A DNA stretch of 64,000 nt from positions 272,977,503 through 273,041,502 of the forward strand of contig NC_064622.1 of assembly GCF_023898315.1 (NCBI RefSeq), read 5' to 3'. The translations under genes were made by a program, and so were the position numbers. Shown here in pieces: positions 31,030 through 42,119 of the stretch. The DNA is from Schistocerca nitens. Lineage: Eukaryota > Arthropoda > Insecta > Orthoptera > Acrididae. The notes under the pieces are model-generated. The model had not been told where the DNA came from, did not search any database, and saw only the letters and a list, made by a program, of their open reading frames with translations. Numbering within the stretch: position 1 is the stretch's first letter; each line of letters opens with the position of its first letter.

Positions 31030-31405
31030 ACATGTTTGTAACCAATACCTGTGATTGCAGTCCAGATTGTCCTCTACCACAACAGATTATTTTGCTTGAT
31101 GCTCAACAACTTCATTACCGGTAATTTCATTATTTTCTCGTTAATCAAAAAATTCTTATCCAAAGCTGTTCTGAAAACTTAGAGAGTGTCACTTTTCCCA
31201 AAGCTGCGGTGTCGTCTCACTAACTTCACGCAGTGCTTTGTCGTTTGTCTGCATGTCTTGTCTTCTTCACTTACATAGTCATCCAAAAGCTGTAATATTA
31301 ACAAAGCATAAGGGACTTACCCATGACATATGAAGACCAAGAATCGGGATAAATTCAAAATATGTGACCCAAAACCATCAGAGTGTTACAAAACAAGTTA
31401 ATTTA
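31030..31405. other. Unassigned intergenic stretch
   Basis: Nothing recognisable. Confidence 0.4.
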
Positions 31406-31406
31406 T

Positions 31407-31551
31407 AAGGGGGCAGTCAAAAAGTTTCCGTTTGAGAGCGTTCTTGGGGCGTATGAGCAACACAGCGCGACTCTTGTGCGGCTATATAAGCACCGCCGTA
31501 TAGAAAGGGGTGAGTGTGGCCTTCGAACGGAAACATTTTGATCGCCCTTAT
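31407..31551. mobile_element. Small TA-flanked MITE
   Basis: About 145 bp bounded by inverted ends: AAGGGGGCAGTCAAAAAGTT at the left, and the complement of AACATTTTGATCGCCCTTA at the right. Both are followed inward by TCCGTTTGA/TCGAACGGA-type sequence. TATA flanks both ends. The terminal sequence resembles mariner-type ends. Non-coding. Confidence 0.75.
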
Positions 31552-31949
31552 ATATTAGAAATGCAAAATACTGTCATCTTAAGAATGCATGCCCTATAAT
31601 GGCTCTTTGTAGCTCGTAAGCCAATACAACACCAGTAGTGTGAACTTCAGACGGTTGTAACTGACGATGAAACACAACATGCGTTAGGTCTACAACATCC
31701 GTCTATTTGACTAAGTCAGTGCTTTATAGACTTAATAAATTTGGTTGCGTCGAGGCAAGTTAGACGGCTACCATACGCTCTCTCTCCATCACCGGCTACT
31801 TAGCGCACAAGCATCGCAATACTTCGCTACAGATTTTGAGAATTTATTACCCCAACATAACTGACAGAAAAGATCTGACTTACATAGCTGTAACTGCCTG
31901 TGGAACAAGCTCGCGTGCACTCTACAGTTCATTGAAGTACTTGTTGTTT
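31552..31949. other. Unassigned intergenic stretch
   Basis: Nothing recognisable. Confidence 0.4.
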
Positions 31950-31953
31950 TTAA

Positions 31954-33390
31954 CACTTTGCCGTCTGCACGTCTCGTACAAATTTATTCGCATGGCGCCG
32001 GCAGCGCTAAGTCGGATTACTTGGCTTGTCGCGGGCCGCTTGTCACCTTTCCGTTGATGACAAGCTTCAAACAACTTGATTTTTGCGCGCTTTAATTTTC
32101 CGGAAATCCTCCATTTTGCTGTATCGTTCCGCAAACTCGAATTTTCTTTTCAAGCAACTTCTGTGCAAGTTCTACTCTGTTATAATAATTATCCATGTAG
32201 AGGTGATGCCACTTCCCATAAGAAGGTGTCAATACTTCCATCACTGTTTTTCGTAAAGGCTGTCCAGCGCCGAAATATATCTTAAATGAGGAAATGTATC
32301 CCGTACTCGAATCACACAGCATCCGAATGAGTACGCCGAATTTCGTAATTTTCGACGGATTGTAAACTTTAAAATTTAACTGTCCACGGCACAGTATCAT
32401 TCCTTCATCAATTGAGATGTTTTGACTTAAACGATTCTTTAAACTTTTTGGAAAAATAATCAATTACTAATTGGACTTTGACAAGCAGGTTGGCATTATC
32501 TGGTTTATTGTTGCAGTCGGAAAAATGTAAAAATGATAATACTTGTCTGAATCTGTTGTGGGACATCGTTTTGCGAAATATCGGTGTGTTTATCAACGGA
32601 TTCGTTGACCAGTAATCATCGATCCTTGCTTTTTTTTACAGTTCCCATAAGGATAGCAAGCCCAAACCATTTTCTAAGTTCGGGTTCCGTAACGTCGACA
32701 AATTTGGCATTTTTTAAATCCAGTTTCCTTCTGTTGCAATTTTGACTGTAGTACTTGTTTGTTTCGTTGCTAATATATTCAAATAGATCGCTACCAATAT
32801 ATAATTCTACGATATCCTTAACGCTCTGTGTGTCTTTGGGAAACATGTTTGGACCCTGGGATCCTTCAAATTTATTATTGGTCCTCGGTAAATCGAAGTC
32901 TCACAACTGTGCACTGTCTTCTTCGTCTGGTTCAGCCGAATCAGTTGGCAACCGTAGCGTTCGCCAAATTATTCTTAGACGTGTTTCACTATCTTCCTAC
33001 GATTCTGCTTCACTTTCATTTTTTTGATATCCAGTGTCTTCTTCTCAATCGTCCAAGTCGTCCGGAACGTCAGACAAGACGTCCGCGCCTTCATCGTAAA
33101 TAATCCTATTGTCTCTTTCGTTCACCAAGATGAAAGTGCACAAGTACTTATATAAACAAAAAAAAACTTGATGACGTGTGTAACTTAGTATTACCTAAAC
33201 AAAACACCAACAGAATGCAGAAGATACTTAAGTGCTGTCGCCGGCCACTGCGCAATACTATGGTCAGGACACCACTGTGGTGTCGGCGGCCACTGAGCGA
33301 TACTATGCAGACGACACCACTGTGGTGTCGCCGGCCGTTGACCGCTATTTCGCGCACGACACTACTGTGGTGTCGCCGGGCGGCATAGTG
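31954..33390 (-). mobile_element. piggyBac-like element, copy 2
   Basis: TTAA lies at 31950-31953 and 33391-33394. Inverted ends are CACTTTGCCG at one side and CACTATGCCG at the other. 1,437 bp with no nested insertion. Three palindromic subterminal units (GACACCACTGTGGTGTC twice, GACACTACTGTGGTGTC once) lie at about 33268-33374. It is the same family as copy 1 and shares its C-terminal loss. Confidence 0.93.
32092..33130 (-). pseudogene. piggyBac-like transposase (copy 2), broken
   Basis: Homologous to copy 1 along its length: FPKDTQSVKDIVELYIG, LRKWFGLAILMGTVKK, PLINTPIFRKT, VQLVIDYFSKKFKESF, IDEGMILCRGQL, GVLIRMLCDSSTGY, GTIQQNGGFPEN. The start ATG of copy 1 is replaced by TTG. The same in-frame TGA follows the DDLDD region. 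Frameshifts lie near 32600 and 32430. The protein ends at the same point after GFPEN, lacking the C-terminal part of a normal piggyBac transposase. Confidence 0.88.
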
Positions 33391-33394
33391 TTAA

Positions 33395-33699
33395 GAAGCT
33401 GCTGACGCACTTCCTTATGCCAGCCTCATAAGGTATCCCCCAAAATTAATGTGTATATATACGAAATAGGATATATGTAATAGCCAGCATCTCTTCCTAA
33501 ACCACTGATTCGACTTCAACCAAATTTGGTACACACCTGCTTGCAGTATGAGAATCAGATCTGTTGTGGATAGAACCTCCTAGCTCCCATAGGAACGGAG
33601 ATTTGAGAAAAAAAAGGTTCAAACCTTGCAAGACAGTCGTGTTATGTGGGTGGCAACCTCATGCCATGTCGAGAAGGGGCTGCACATGTGGATGGGCAC
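33395..33699. other. Unassigned stretch, probably repeat-derived
   Basis: It contains a motif TTCAACCAAATTTGGTACAC that looks repeat-like, but only one copy is in this window. Confidence 0.35.
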
Positions 33700-34060
33700 A
33701 GCTGAGCGGTGAAAGAGGGAGGACGAGATGGATACCGGGGGAAGAATGAGGATGATATGGATGGAAAAAGGGGGAAAGAAATTGACAGAGAGAGCAATGA
33801 GAGTGAGTGAGGTATACAGAGAGAGGTGGTTGGAGGAGATGGATAGAGAGAGGGAAAGGAGGAGATGTTGAGAGAGAGGGGATGAGGGGAAGATGCAGGA
33901 GGAAGTTGGAAGGTTTAGAGGGTAGTGGGCAGGTGGGAAAGGAAGAGGGGGAGCAGGAGATGGACAGAGGGGGACAGGAAGATATGGTTGGATAGAGGGA
34001 GCAGAGGAAAAGAAGACGCAGAGATAATGAGAAGCAGGAGGTGAACAGAGGAGGTTGAAG
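33700..34060. repeat. Purine-rich (GGAGA-type) low-complexity tract
   Basis: About 350 bases strongly biased to G and A on the plus strand. The long Leu/Ser/Pro-rich open frames on the complement are products of this bias. Confidence 0.88.
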
Positions 34061-34869
34061 GATGTTGTGGACATAATAGGGGTAGGAGGAGATGTATGCA
34101 GTATATATGTCGAACACGTATGCAAGCGAAGCTGCAGAGAAAAGGATATAAGAGCAGCCTATCGGTAGATGATGTGACAGTTGATATCTTTTAAAACTAG
34201 TTCCATCTTTTTCACGATTATGGCTGCAAGTAGTTGTTCAATAACTGACAGTCGGCGATGCTCCATCACCACATGCCTAATGTCATCAGGTCATCACGTA
34301 GCGTTAATAACTGTGCCGCTGCTTAATTCAGCTCTCTCCAACATCAGAGTTGTTCTGGTAGTCCTGGGTCGCAGGACGCGCTTGCATGCAGAAATTTAGC
34401 CTCTGAAGCAGACACTGTCAGCGACAGAGGAGCCACATAAAGCCCCCGCTACCAGCTTCGTCTTTTGCTCTTGACCTGGGATGCGCTTAGCGGCTGACGG
34501 TACCAGGAAACGGGAAGCGACGAGTGCGGATTCGACGCCGGCAAAGAGGAAAGAGGATTTGTTTACTCGCGACACGGACGGATTATCTGGAGAGGCTTAC
34601 AACGCTACGCGTAAGGGCGGTGGGGAGAGAAGGCTGGTCGCGCAGCCCGGCCTGCAGCCGCTTTTGAGGGTGGCGGTGCGCCTGCCGTACTTTCAGTGCC
34701 CACATAGCGACCAAGTAAGCCGGTGCACTCAGTTAGCGCACGCCAAAAAGGAGTGTGCAGACATTGCAGACAGTCAAGAAGGTTCAGCTTACTGGCGGTA
34801 AGAGAAGCGAAAACTAAGCAGCGCTTTTGATGCTTCAGGAACGCACGTGAAAACCTTCGTGGAGAATCA
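34061..34869. other. Unassigned intergenic stretch
   Basis: 34480-34800 is relatively GC-rich with a 106-codon frame and no recognisable motif. Confidence 0.35.
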
Positions 34870-34871
34870 TA

Positions 34872-36279
34872 CACTACTGGCCATTAAAATTGCTACACCA
34901 AGAAGAAATGCAGATGATAAACGGGTATTCATTGAACAAATATATTAAACTAGAACTGGCATGTGATTACATTTTCACGCAATTTGCGTGCATAGATCCA
35001 GAGAAATCAGTACCCAGAACAACCACCTCTGGCCGTAATAACGGCCTTGATACGCCTGGGCATTGAGTCAAACAGAGCTTGGATGGCGTGTACATGTACA
35101 GCTGCCCATGCAGCTTGAACGTGATACTACTCTTGATGAACTGTGGTGACTGGCGTATTGTGACGAGCCAGTTGCTCGGCCACCATTGACCAGACGTTTT
35201 CCATTGGTGAGAGATCTGTAGAATGTGCTGGCCAGGGCAGCAGTCGAACATTTTCTGTATCCAGAAAGGCCCGTACAGGACATGCAACATGCGGTCGTGC
35301 ATTATCCTGCTGGAATGTAGGATTTCGCAGAGATCGACTGAAGGGTAGAGCCACGGGTCGTAACACATCTGAAATGTAACGTCCACTGTTCAAAGTGCCG
35401 TCAATGCGAACAAGAGGTGACCGAGACGTGTAAACCAATGGCACCCCATACCATCACGCTGGGTGATACACCATTATGGCGATGACGAATACACGCTTCC
35501 AATGTGCGTTCACCGCGATGTCGCCAAAGACGGATGCGACCATCATGATGCTGCAAACAGAACCTGGATTCATCCGAAAAAATGACGTTTTGCCATTCGT
35601 GCACCCAGGTTCGTCGTTGAGTACACCATCGCAGGCGCTCCTGTCTGTGATGCAGCGTCAAGAGTAACCGCAGCCATGGTCTCCGAGCTGATAGTCTATG
35701 GTACTGCAAACGTCGTCGAACTGTTCGTGTAGATGGTCGTTGTCTTGCAAACGTCCCCATCTGTTGACTCAGGGATCGAGACGTGGCTGCACGATCCGTT
35801 ACAGCCATGCGGATAAGATGCCTGTCATCTCTACTGCTAGTGATACGAGGCCGTTGGGATCCAGCACGGCGTTCCGTATTACCCTCCTGAACCCACCGAT
35901 TCCATATTCTGGTAACAGTCATTGGATCTCGACCAACGCGAACAGCAATGTCGCTATACGATAAACCGCAATCGCGATAGGATAAAATCCGACCTTTATC
36001 AAAGTCGGAAACGTGATGGTACGCATTTCTCCTTCTTACACGAGGCATCACAACAACGTTTCACCAGGCAACGCCGGCCATCTGCACTTTGTGTATGAGA
36101 AATCGGTTGGAAACATTCCTCATCTCAGTACGTTGTAGGTGTCGCCACCGGCGCCAACCTTGTGTGAATGCTCTGAAAAGCTAATCATTTGCATATCACA
36201 GCATCTTCTTCCTGTCGGTTAAATTTCGCGTCTGTAGCACATCATCATCGTGGTGTAGCAATTTTAATGGCCAGTAGTG
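34872..36279 (-). mobile_element. Tc1-like element, copy B
   Basis: 1,408 bp flanked by TA at 34870-34871 and 36280-36281. Both inverted ends begin CACTACTGGCCATTAAAATT. It is better preserved than copy A (11752-13157) and carries the same transposase on the minus strand. Confidence 0.95.
35008..36048 (-). pseudogene. Tc1-like DD34E transposase (copy B), two frameshifts
   Basis: The ATG at 36048 opens MPRVRRRNAYHHVSDFDKGR. About 215 codons are open, covering the helix-turn-helix domains (YRDCGLSYSDIAVRVGRDP; RRLQYHRLSARRP) and IFSDESRFCLQHHDG (first Asp) up to VMVWGAIG. A frameshift near 35440 moves to the frame with FQQDNARPH (second Asp) and DLSPMENVWS (Glu), with 34 residues between the two, the DD34E spacing. 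A second frameshift near 35127 leads to DSMPRRIKAV and the terminal GGCSGY stop at 35008. All catalytic positions survive. Confidence 0.9.
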
Positions 36280-36281
36280 TA

Positions 36282-37215
36282 AATCAACGCTTTTAAAGAT
36301 GAGGCGTAGAAACACTGTATCTACTGTATTTTCACGAATTCCCAAGTTGAACACTAAATAGGAATCACGTGCTAAGCATGAGAACTCCGGAGGCATGACT
36401 GCGGTATCTTACTTCCCGTATTTCAGTTGCAACAGGCCCAACAGGCAGCCACGAATTGTCTGAATTACAACATTTCTGCCATACTGCCAACCACTACATA
36501 AATTAAAATATTTTTTGTTTGTGTAGTATTACGGCGTAAAGACAATGCCGGTACGCCAGTCGAGAACGTCATGTTAGAGAAGGCTATGAGAAGAAGTCAG
36601 CCAATCGCACGTTGACCTACCTCCCTCCAGGACGACAACGCGACAGCAGAGGACATAAGCGCTGCGCCCGACTGGTAGCAGCCCACTTCGATACCAGCGT
36701 CAACTTTAGTCACTTCGTTAGGAATCTCTACGTAGCGCTGACTTGGGGTTGTCTATTCAGAGGAAGGCTGATTATTTTGTATGTCGCCCTTTGTTTGGGA
36801 CACATTTATCCAAGGTAAGTAATTGTATCTTGTCTTATTGTAATTTATCTAGCGAACCGAATATGCAGGATTCCTAGACACAACATATAGATTAGCTTGG
36901 CGTAGAAAAACTCTCGTGTCTCCAGCGAGGTGGCATGTTGAGGAGAGCTCCGTTACGACCAATATCATCTTACGACGACATCAGATGATAATGACAATGA
37001 CACATGTTCAAATATCGCGGTGCGTCAGCATTGCCGCACTGTTGGAGACTTGGGAGGTGCTCAGCATCTCTTTATTCGGTTTTCATTGTTGTACATTTTT
37101 GCTGTGAGGCCATTTTCAAATGAATGTCTGAAATCCATATCAAGGATAAAATAGTGCAAATACAAAAAAGAATGCTGTTGGTTTTGTCGAAAAGATTAAG
37201 TGAAGGCTTACACAG
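36282..37215. other. Unassigned stretch, possible solo LTR
   Basis: 36520-36890 starts TGTGTAG and ends GACACAACA, which could be a solo LTR, but no target duplication or second copy is visible. Confidence 0.25.
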
Positions 37216-37216
37216 T

Positions 37217-37518
37217 ATGTAGCCAAAGGCCTTGACGCAGTGGTAACACCGGTCCCCGTCAGATCAACGAAGTTAAGCGCTGTCGGGCTGGGCTATCACC
37301 TGGATGGGTGACTATCAGGTCTGCCGAGCGCTGTTGGCAAGTGGGGTGCACCCAGCTCATGTGAGGCCGACTGAGGAGCTACTTGACTCAAGAAGTAGCG
37401 TATACGGTCACGAAAACTGACAACGGCTGGGAGAGCGACGTGCTGGCCTCACGCCCCTCCATATCCGCATCAAGTGACGCCTATCGGCTGAGGATGAGAC
37501 GGCGATCGGTCGGTACCG
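37217..37518 (+). mobile_element. 5S rRNA-derived SINE
   Basis: The first ~115 bases resemble 5S rRNA: AAGTTAAGCGCTGTCGGGC (box A region) and TGGATGGGTGACTATC (box C region) at 5S-like spacing, with GTCAGATCAACG upstream. A non-5S body follows (TGAGGAGCTACTTGACTCAA to GGCGATCGGTCGGTACCG). Mutations in the head and the fused body show it is a retroposon (SINE3 type), not a 5S gene. Confidence 0.82.
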
Positions 37519-37914
37519 TTTCTCATTTCGGAACCAGTTCGTACGGGGGAGTTACACATTATTTCCGCCTCCGTAGCTCAGTGCCCAGTACGCCTGAGTG
37601 AATGCGTGAATGAAACACTACAGTCGCATGATTTCATGACCCATCTGTATAACTACAGAGTGATCGAAATGAAACGGGCGCAGAAAATGTTCCATGCGCC
37701 TTAAAATAGACAATCTATCACACATCACCTCCAAGGGGTATGATGCAATACCGATTGCCAGTCAGAAGGTGCATGAAATAATTTCTATGCTCCTTTCAGT
37801 TCGCCATCCTCTGGTGCACACACGAGTATCGTAATAAACAACACTCAATAAGTCAATATGCAGAAACACACACAATATACCATAGAACCCGTTTTACTTC
37901 CAAGTTAGAAGAGT
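37519..37914. other. Unassigned intergenic stretch
   Basis: Nothing recognisable. Confidence 0.4.
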
Positions 37915-37924
37915 AAACATGTCA

Positions 37925-38131
37925 ACAAAAAAAAATGGTACAAATGGCTTTGAGCACTATGGGACTTAACTGCTGAGGTCATCAGTCCCCTATAACTTTG
38001 AACTACTTAAACCTAACTAACCTAAGGATGTCACACACATCCATGCCCGAGGCAGGATTCGAACCTGCGACCGTAGCAGTCGCGCGGTTCCGGACTGAAG
38101 CGCCTAGAACCACTCGCCCACCGCGACCGGC
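37925..38131 (-). mobile_element. tRNA-derived SINE (type A)
   Basis: A minus-strand copy. The 10-bp target duplication AAACATGTCA lies at 37915-37924 and 38132-38141. The head is slightly mutated (CACTCGCCCACCGCGACC). Confidence 0.95.
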
Positions 38132-38141
38132 AAACATGTCA

Positions 38142-39127
38142 GAATTTGGCAATAAACTCTGGAAAAACTTAAAACCCGTCCTACCCAATGTGAACACAGT
38201 TTAGTAGTTGGCAGCTGTCAAAATCAAATTCCCCTCTATTAGTGTACCTTGCACCAATAGCAAATAGACTCTAATGGCGAACGCACAACTTAAGCGGGAC
38301 GCCACATGCAACAAAATACGTAAATTCAACAGATAAAACGTTGCACAAATTCGTAAAATATATCCCTCCAACAAATATGTTAAAACACGTGCAATAACAA
38401 CTACAATAAAATAAAGAAAAAGTCGGAGGTTGCAAACGGTAAAGACTGCTGTTAATGATAGAACCAGCAACGTCAATACATTTAACTGAAATTGCATTTC
38501 TCGTTAAGGAAAGAAAATATTGAGCTAAGCTTGTCATCAAAGACAAATAAAATGAAATGTTTTAAGTCTTTACCAGGAGAGAGCGCTTGGCGCTGCAGTT
38601 TATCTTTCTTGTAGACGACGCGTTGTGACTTCAGCGGTGGCTCGTTGATGTCGGCGGTGTAATTGTTATACCTCCATCAGTCACGAAATTGCCACAGATA
38701 TATCGCCTTGCTTAGTATATGATTCGCCAGACGATAATATTAGCCTCCGTTCCATTCCTTTTGTCGTAACTCGATCTGATGTAATCGTTGTTGTGTAGAT
38801 CCAGTTTTGTATGTGCGCGACAATAACGCCTCTTACACACGTGATTCCGTTATCAGTGATCCGTACACAGTTCTGAAACAATATAAAATTCACTTTGATT
38901 CGCCGATCTCGAAAGTACAGTCCATCCGCTTTTAGCAATCACGATCGCGAATTCACAGTTCTGCCGAAAACATTACCATAAACAGTTTGAAAGTTCCAAC
39001 GAGCGCGGCAGTTCATTGAGTTCCAAACAAGACAATAACTTTAAAGAAGGTTTAATCTATTCAGTTGCAAACTGTTCGGTTCTAGCAGCGAAAATCACTG
39101 TTCCATTCGTGCGTACATTGTCGCAGC
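38142..39127. other. Unassigned AT-rich stretch
   Basis: No motif-bearing frame was found. Several short frames overlap without consistent coding signal. Confidence 0.4.
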
Positions 39128-39135
39128 TGTTGATA

Positions 39136-39339
39136 ATAGCTGACGGCTGTGGCCGAACGGTTCTATGCGCCTCGGTCCAGAACCGCGCTGCTGCTATGGT
39201 CGCAGGTTCGAATCCTGCCACGGGCATGGATGTGTGTGGTGTCCATAGGTTAGTTAGGTTTAAGTAGTTCTATGTTCTAGGGGACTAATGACCTCAGATG
39301 TTAAGTCTCTTAGTGCTTAGAGCCATTTGAACCATTTTT
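39136..39339 (+). mobile_element. tRNA-derived SINE (type A)
   Basis: A plus-strand copy. TGTTGATA lies at 39128-39135 and 39340-39347 as target duplication. The head is diverged at GGCCGAACGGTTCTATGCGC. Confidence 0.93.
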
Positions 39340-39347
39340 TGTTGATA

Positions 39348-39847
39348 GTAATCCACGAAGGTCGCAGTACTCACTCAGTCTAAAATTCCGTTTAATAACG
39401 TCCAAGCTGAAATTTAGTTTAAACCTTGGCCGAAAAATCAAAACGCGCCAATGAATTTTTATGTGTTTTTGTCTAGCACTATTACGCAATATAAACGGGC
39501 GTACACCACGCCAATGTACGCCGACCGACTGTCACAGATCGACTTGCAGTTATCGATATCGCTCTCACATCACAGTTTACACAACAATGCTGCTAATTAC
39601 ATTTAATATCACATGATACACTTCACAAAAGAATTACAAACGAGGTCAAATACACATTGAAAATTTGCATACTCAATTAACAGGAGATCCATGGAGCAAT
39701 ATGTAAAAAAGAGTTACATATCGTATTACAGAACAAAGCAAAAAAAGGTAAACCACAAAGATAAACGTACATAGCAGATGAAAGCGAAGGAAAGAAAGGA
39801 CAAAACTTCTCTCTCGTAATTAGAAATATCTTCACAATCTCTCTCTG
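39348..39847. other. Unassigned AT-rich stretch
   Basis: Nothing recognisable. Confidence 0.4.
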
Positions 39848-40043
39848 CCGGCCGCTGTTGCCGAGCGGTTCTAGGCGCTTCAGTCCGGAACCGCGCTTCT
39901 GCTACGGTCGGTGTTTCGAATCCTGCCGCGGGCATGGATGTGTGTGATATCCTTAGGTTAGTTAGGTTTAAGTTGTTCTAAGTTCTAGGGGACTGGTGAC
40001 CTCAGATGTTAAGTCCAATAGTGCTCAGAGCCATTTGAATCAT
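39848..40043 (+). mobile_element. tRNA-derived SINE (type A)
   Basis: A plus-strand copy with box B altered to GTTTCGAATCC. TCTCTC occurs on both sides, and a (CTCC)n tract follows directly at 40046-40070. Confidence 0.92.
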
Positions 40044-40070
40044 TTCTCTCCCTCCCTCCCTCCCTCCCAT

Positions 40071-40840
40071 CCCTGTTCCATCCGCAAGTCGTGAAGGAAC
40101 TATGGGTGAGGCTCCTTATGGTCTCCGATTTTCTCGTCGTGGTCATTTCGCGAGACTCGGATGGGTAATATGTTGCCCGACTCTTCTTGGGACCTACACT
40201 CTAGGACTAAATTGCAACGGTAAACCTCTCTGTAATTTACCACACCTCTCCGCTAGCGTCTGCTCTTGTGATTTGATGAGCATCGCCGTAACACTGTCGC
40301 GAATACTAAACGATTCCATGACGAAATGGATTTGCTGTCTTTCTTCTGTTAATGTAACTTGGTGAGGACCCCAGACTGGTGAGAAATACTCAAAATTGGT
40401 CGTGAATAAACGACCGTTCACTAAGATTCTTCCAATAAATCTTAGCATGTCATCTGATATTGCGTCAAATAGTCTTACGTCATCATTGCACTTCTAGGTC
40501 GCTCCGTATGGGAAGTCCCAGGTAATTTACTTTGCGTACTGAGTGAGCATAAGCAAACACTAAAGACGTTTCGCCTGTTCATGCGCAATACGTCACATTT
40601 ATTTACGTCCAGTGTCAAATGTCTGTACCTGCACCAAATATTGTCCACCCTTTTCACGAGTTTCTTCTTTCCACTGAAGTATTTCTCTGTCGTCCTAGCT
40701 AATCGACAGTATTTTCGTACCTTTCCTAACATTGGTTGTAATGTGTGTAGCCCTTGATGTTATAAAATTGCTATCGGAAGTTATTTCAAATGTTCGGATC
40801 TATAACTGGCAAACTGAAGTCCCCCTTTATTACAAGACCA
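40071..40840. other. Unassigned, possibly repeat-derived
   Basis: 40500-40690 looks like untranslated LINE sequence, but I cannot align it to another copy in the window. Confidence 0.3.
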
Positions 40841-40844
40841 TATT

Positions 40845-41870
40845 ACATATTCCTAGAATTCTGGAAAGTGTCTGACACGGCGTCCTACTGCAGACTGTTA
40901 ACGAAGGTACGAGCACGCGGTTGAGGTTCACAGGTGTGTGACTGGTTCGAAGATTTCTGAACCAATACGTTGTCCTGGGCAGCGGGAGTTCATCGGAGTC
41001 AAGAGTATCGTCAGAAGTACCCCAGGGAACTGTGAGAGGACAACTCTTACTCTTTGTATGCATGAATGACCTGACAGACAGGGTGTGCAGCAGTCTGCGG
41101 CTGTTTGCTGTTGACGCTGTGATCTAAGGGACGGTGACGTCATTGAGTGACCGTAGGAGGGCACAAGGCGACTCTGATAAAATTTGTAGTTGGTATGATG
41201 AATGACAGCTTGCTCTAAATATACAAAAATGTAAGGTGATGCGGATGAGTAGGGAAAACAAACGTATAACGTTCGAATGCAGCATTAGTAGAGTGCAGCT
41301 TGATGCAGTTACATCGGTTAAATAATGTAGGCATAACGTTGCAAAGCGATATGAATGGAATGAGCACATCTGGCTGGTAGTAGGACATTCGAATGTTCGA
41401 CTCCTTTTTATTGAGAGAAGTTTGGTAAAGTGTAGCTCATCCACAAAGGAAACCGCGTTTAGAACGCTAGTGCGACCCACTGATGAGTGCAGTTGGAGTG
41501 TTTGGGATCCTCACCAGATAGGTTTAAGGAAAGACATCGAAGCAATTAACAGGCGCGCTGCTAGATTTGTTACCGGTAGGTTTGATCAGCACGTGAGTAT
41601 TACGGAGACGCATCGTAAACTCAAATGGGAATCCCTAAAGGGAAGACGATGTTCTTTCATCAAGACACTACTGTGGAAATTTAGAGAATCGGCATTTGAG
41701 ATGACTGCAGAACGATTATATTGGCGCAAAAGTACATTTCGCATAAGGACCATGAAGGTAAGAGGCGAGAAATTAGGGCTCGTACTTAGGCATTTAGACA
41801 TTCTTTATTTTCCTCCATCTAGTTGCGAGTCGAACAGGAAGGGAAGTGACTAGTAGCAGTACAAGATATC
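40845..41870 (+). mobile_element. CR1/Jockey-like LINE, 3' part
   Basis: The plus strand encodes the RT in broken frames. About 41010-41130 gives VPQGTVRGQLLLF and MNDLTDRV, followed by LRLFAVDAV, the FADD block with one Asp replaced by Val. About 41180-41240 gives WQLALNIQKCKVMRMS-like sequence. The C-terminal frame 41422-41853 contains TLVRPTDECSWSVWDPHQIG and RRAARFVTGRF, typical of CR1/Jockey-type LINEs. The mutated active site and stops show it is dead. The family differs from the RTE copies. Confidence 0.8.
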
Positions 41871-42119
41871 GTCTGCCATGAATCGCTCGTTATTTGCGCA
41901 GTACGCATCTGGCCTGAGGCATAAATGCATTTTCAACTTACTTCTGCATTTTGCTGTGACCCTAGAATCTCCGATTCCTCAGGACATTTATTCAACATAA
42001 TTAGGAGTGCTTCTGAATCTCTTCTCCCACTTTAAGCACCTCGCTTATTATCTGATCTGATCTGCTGTCACCCTAATATTCTTGAGTCGTTTCCATTTCA
42101 CTTTTATTGTCAGGTTCTA

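Noticed and set aside
33619..34125. 150-168 codon Ser/Pro/Leu-rich frames on the minus strand
   Set aside because: They are produced by the purine-rich tract; two overlapping frames are open for the same compositional reason.
36520..36890. Solo LTR
   Set aside because: TGTGT...ACACA-like ends were seen, but with no target duplication, no second copy and uncertain boundaries.
37217..37335. 5S rRNA gene
   Set aside because: Mutated relative to 5S, fused to a SINE body, and not in a 5S array; called a SINE instead.
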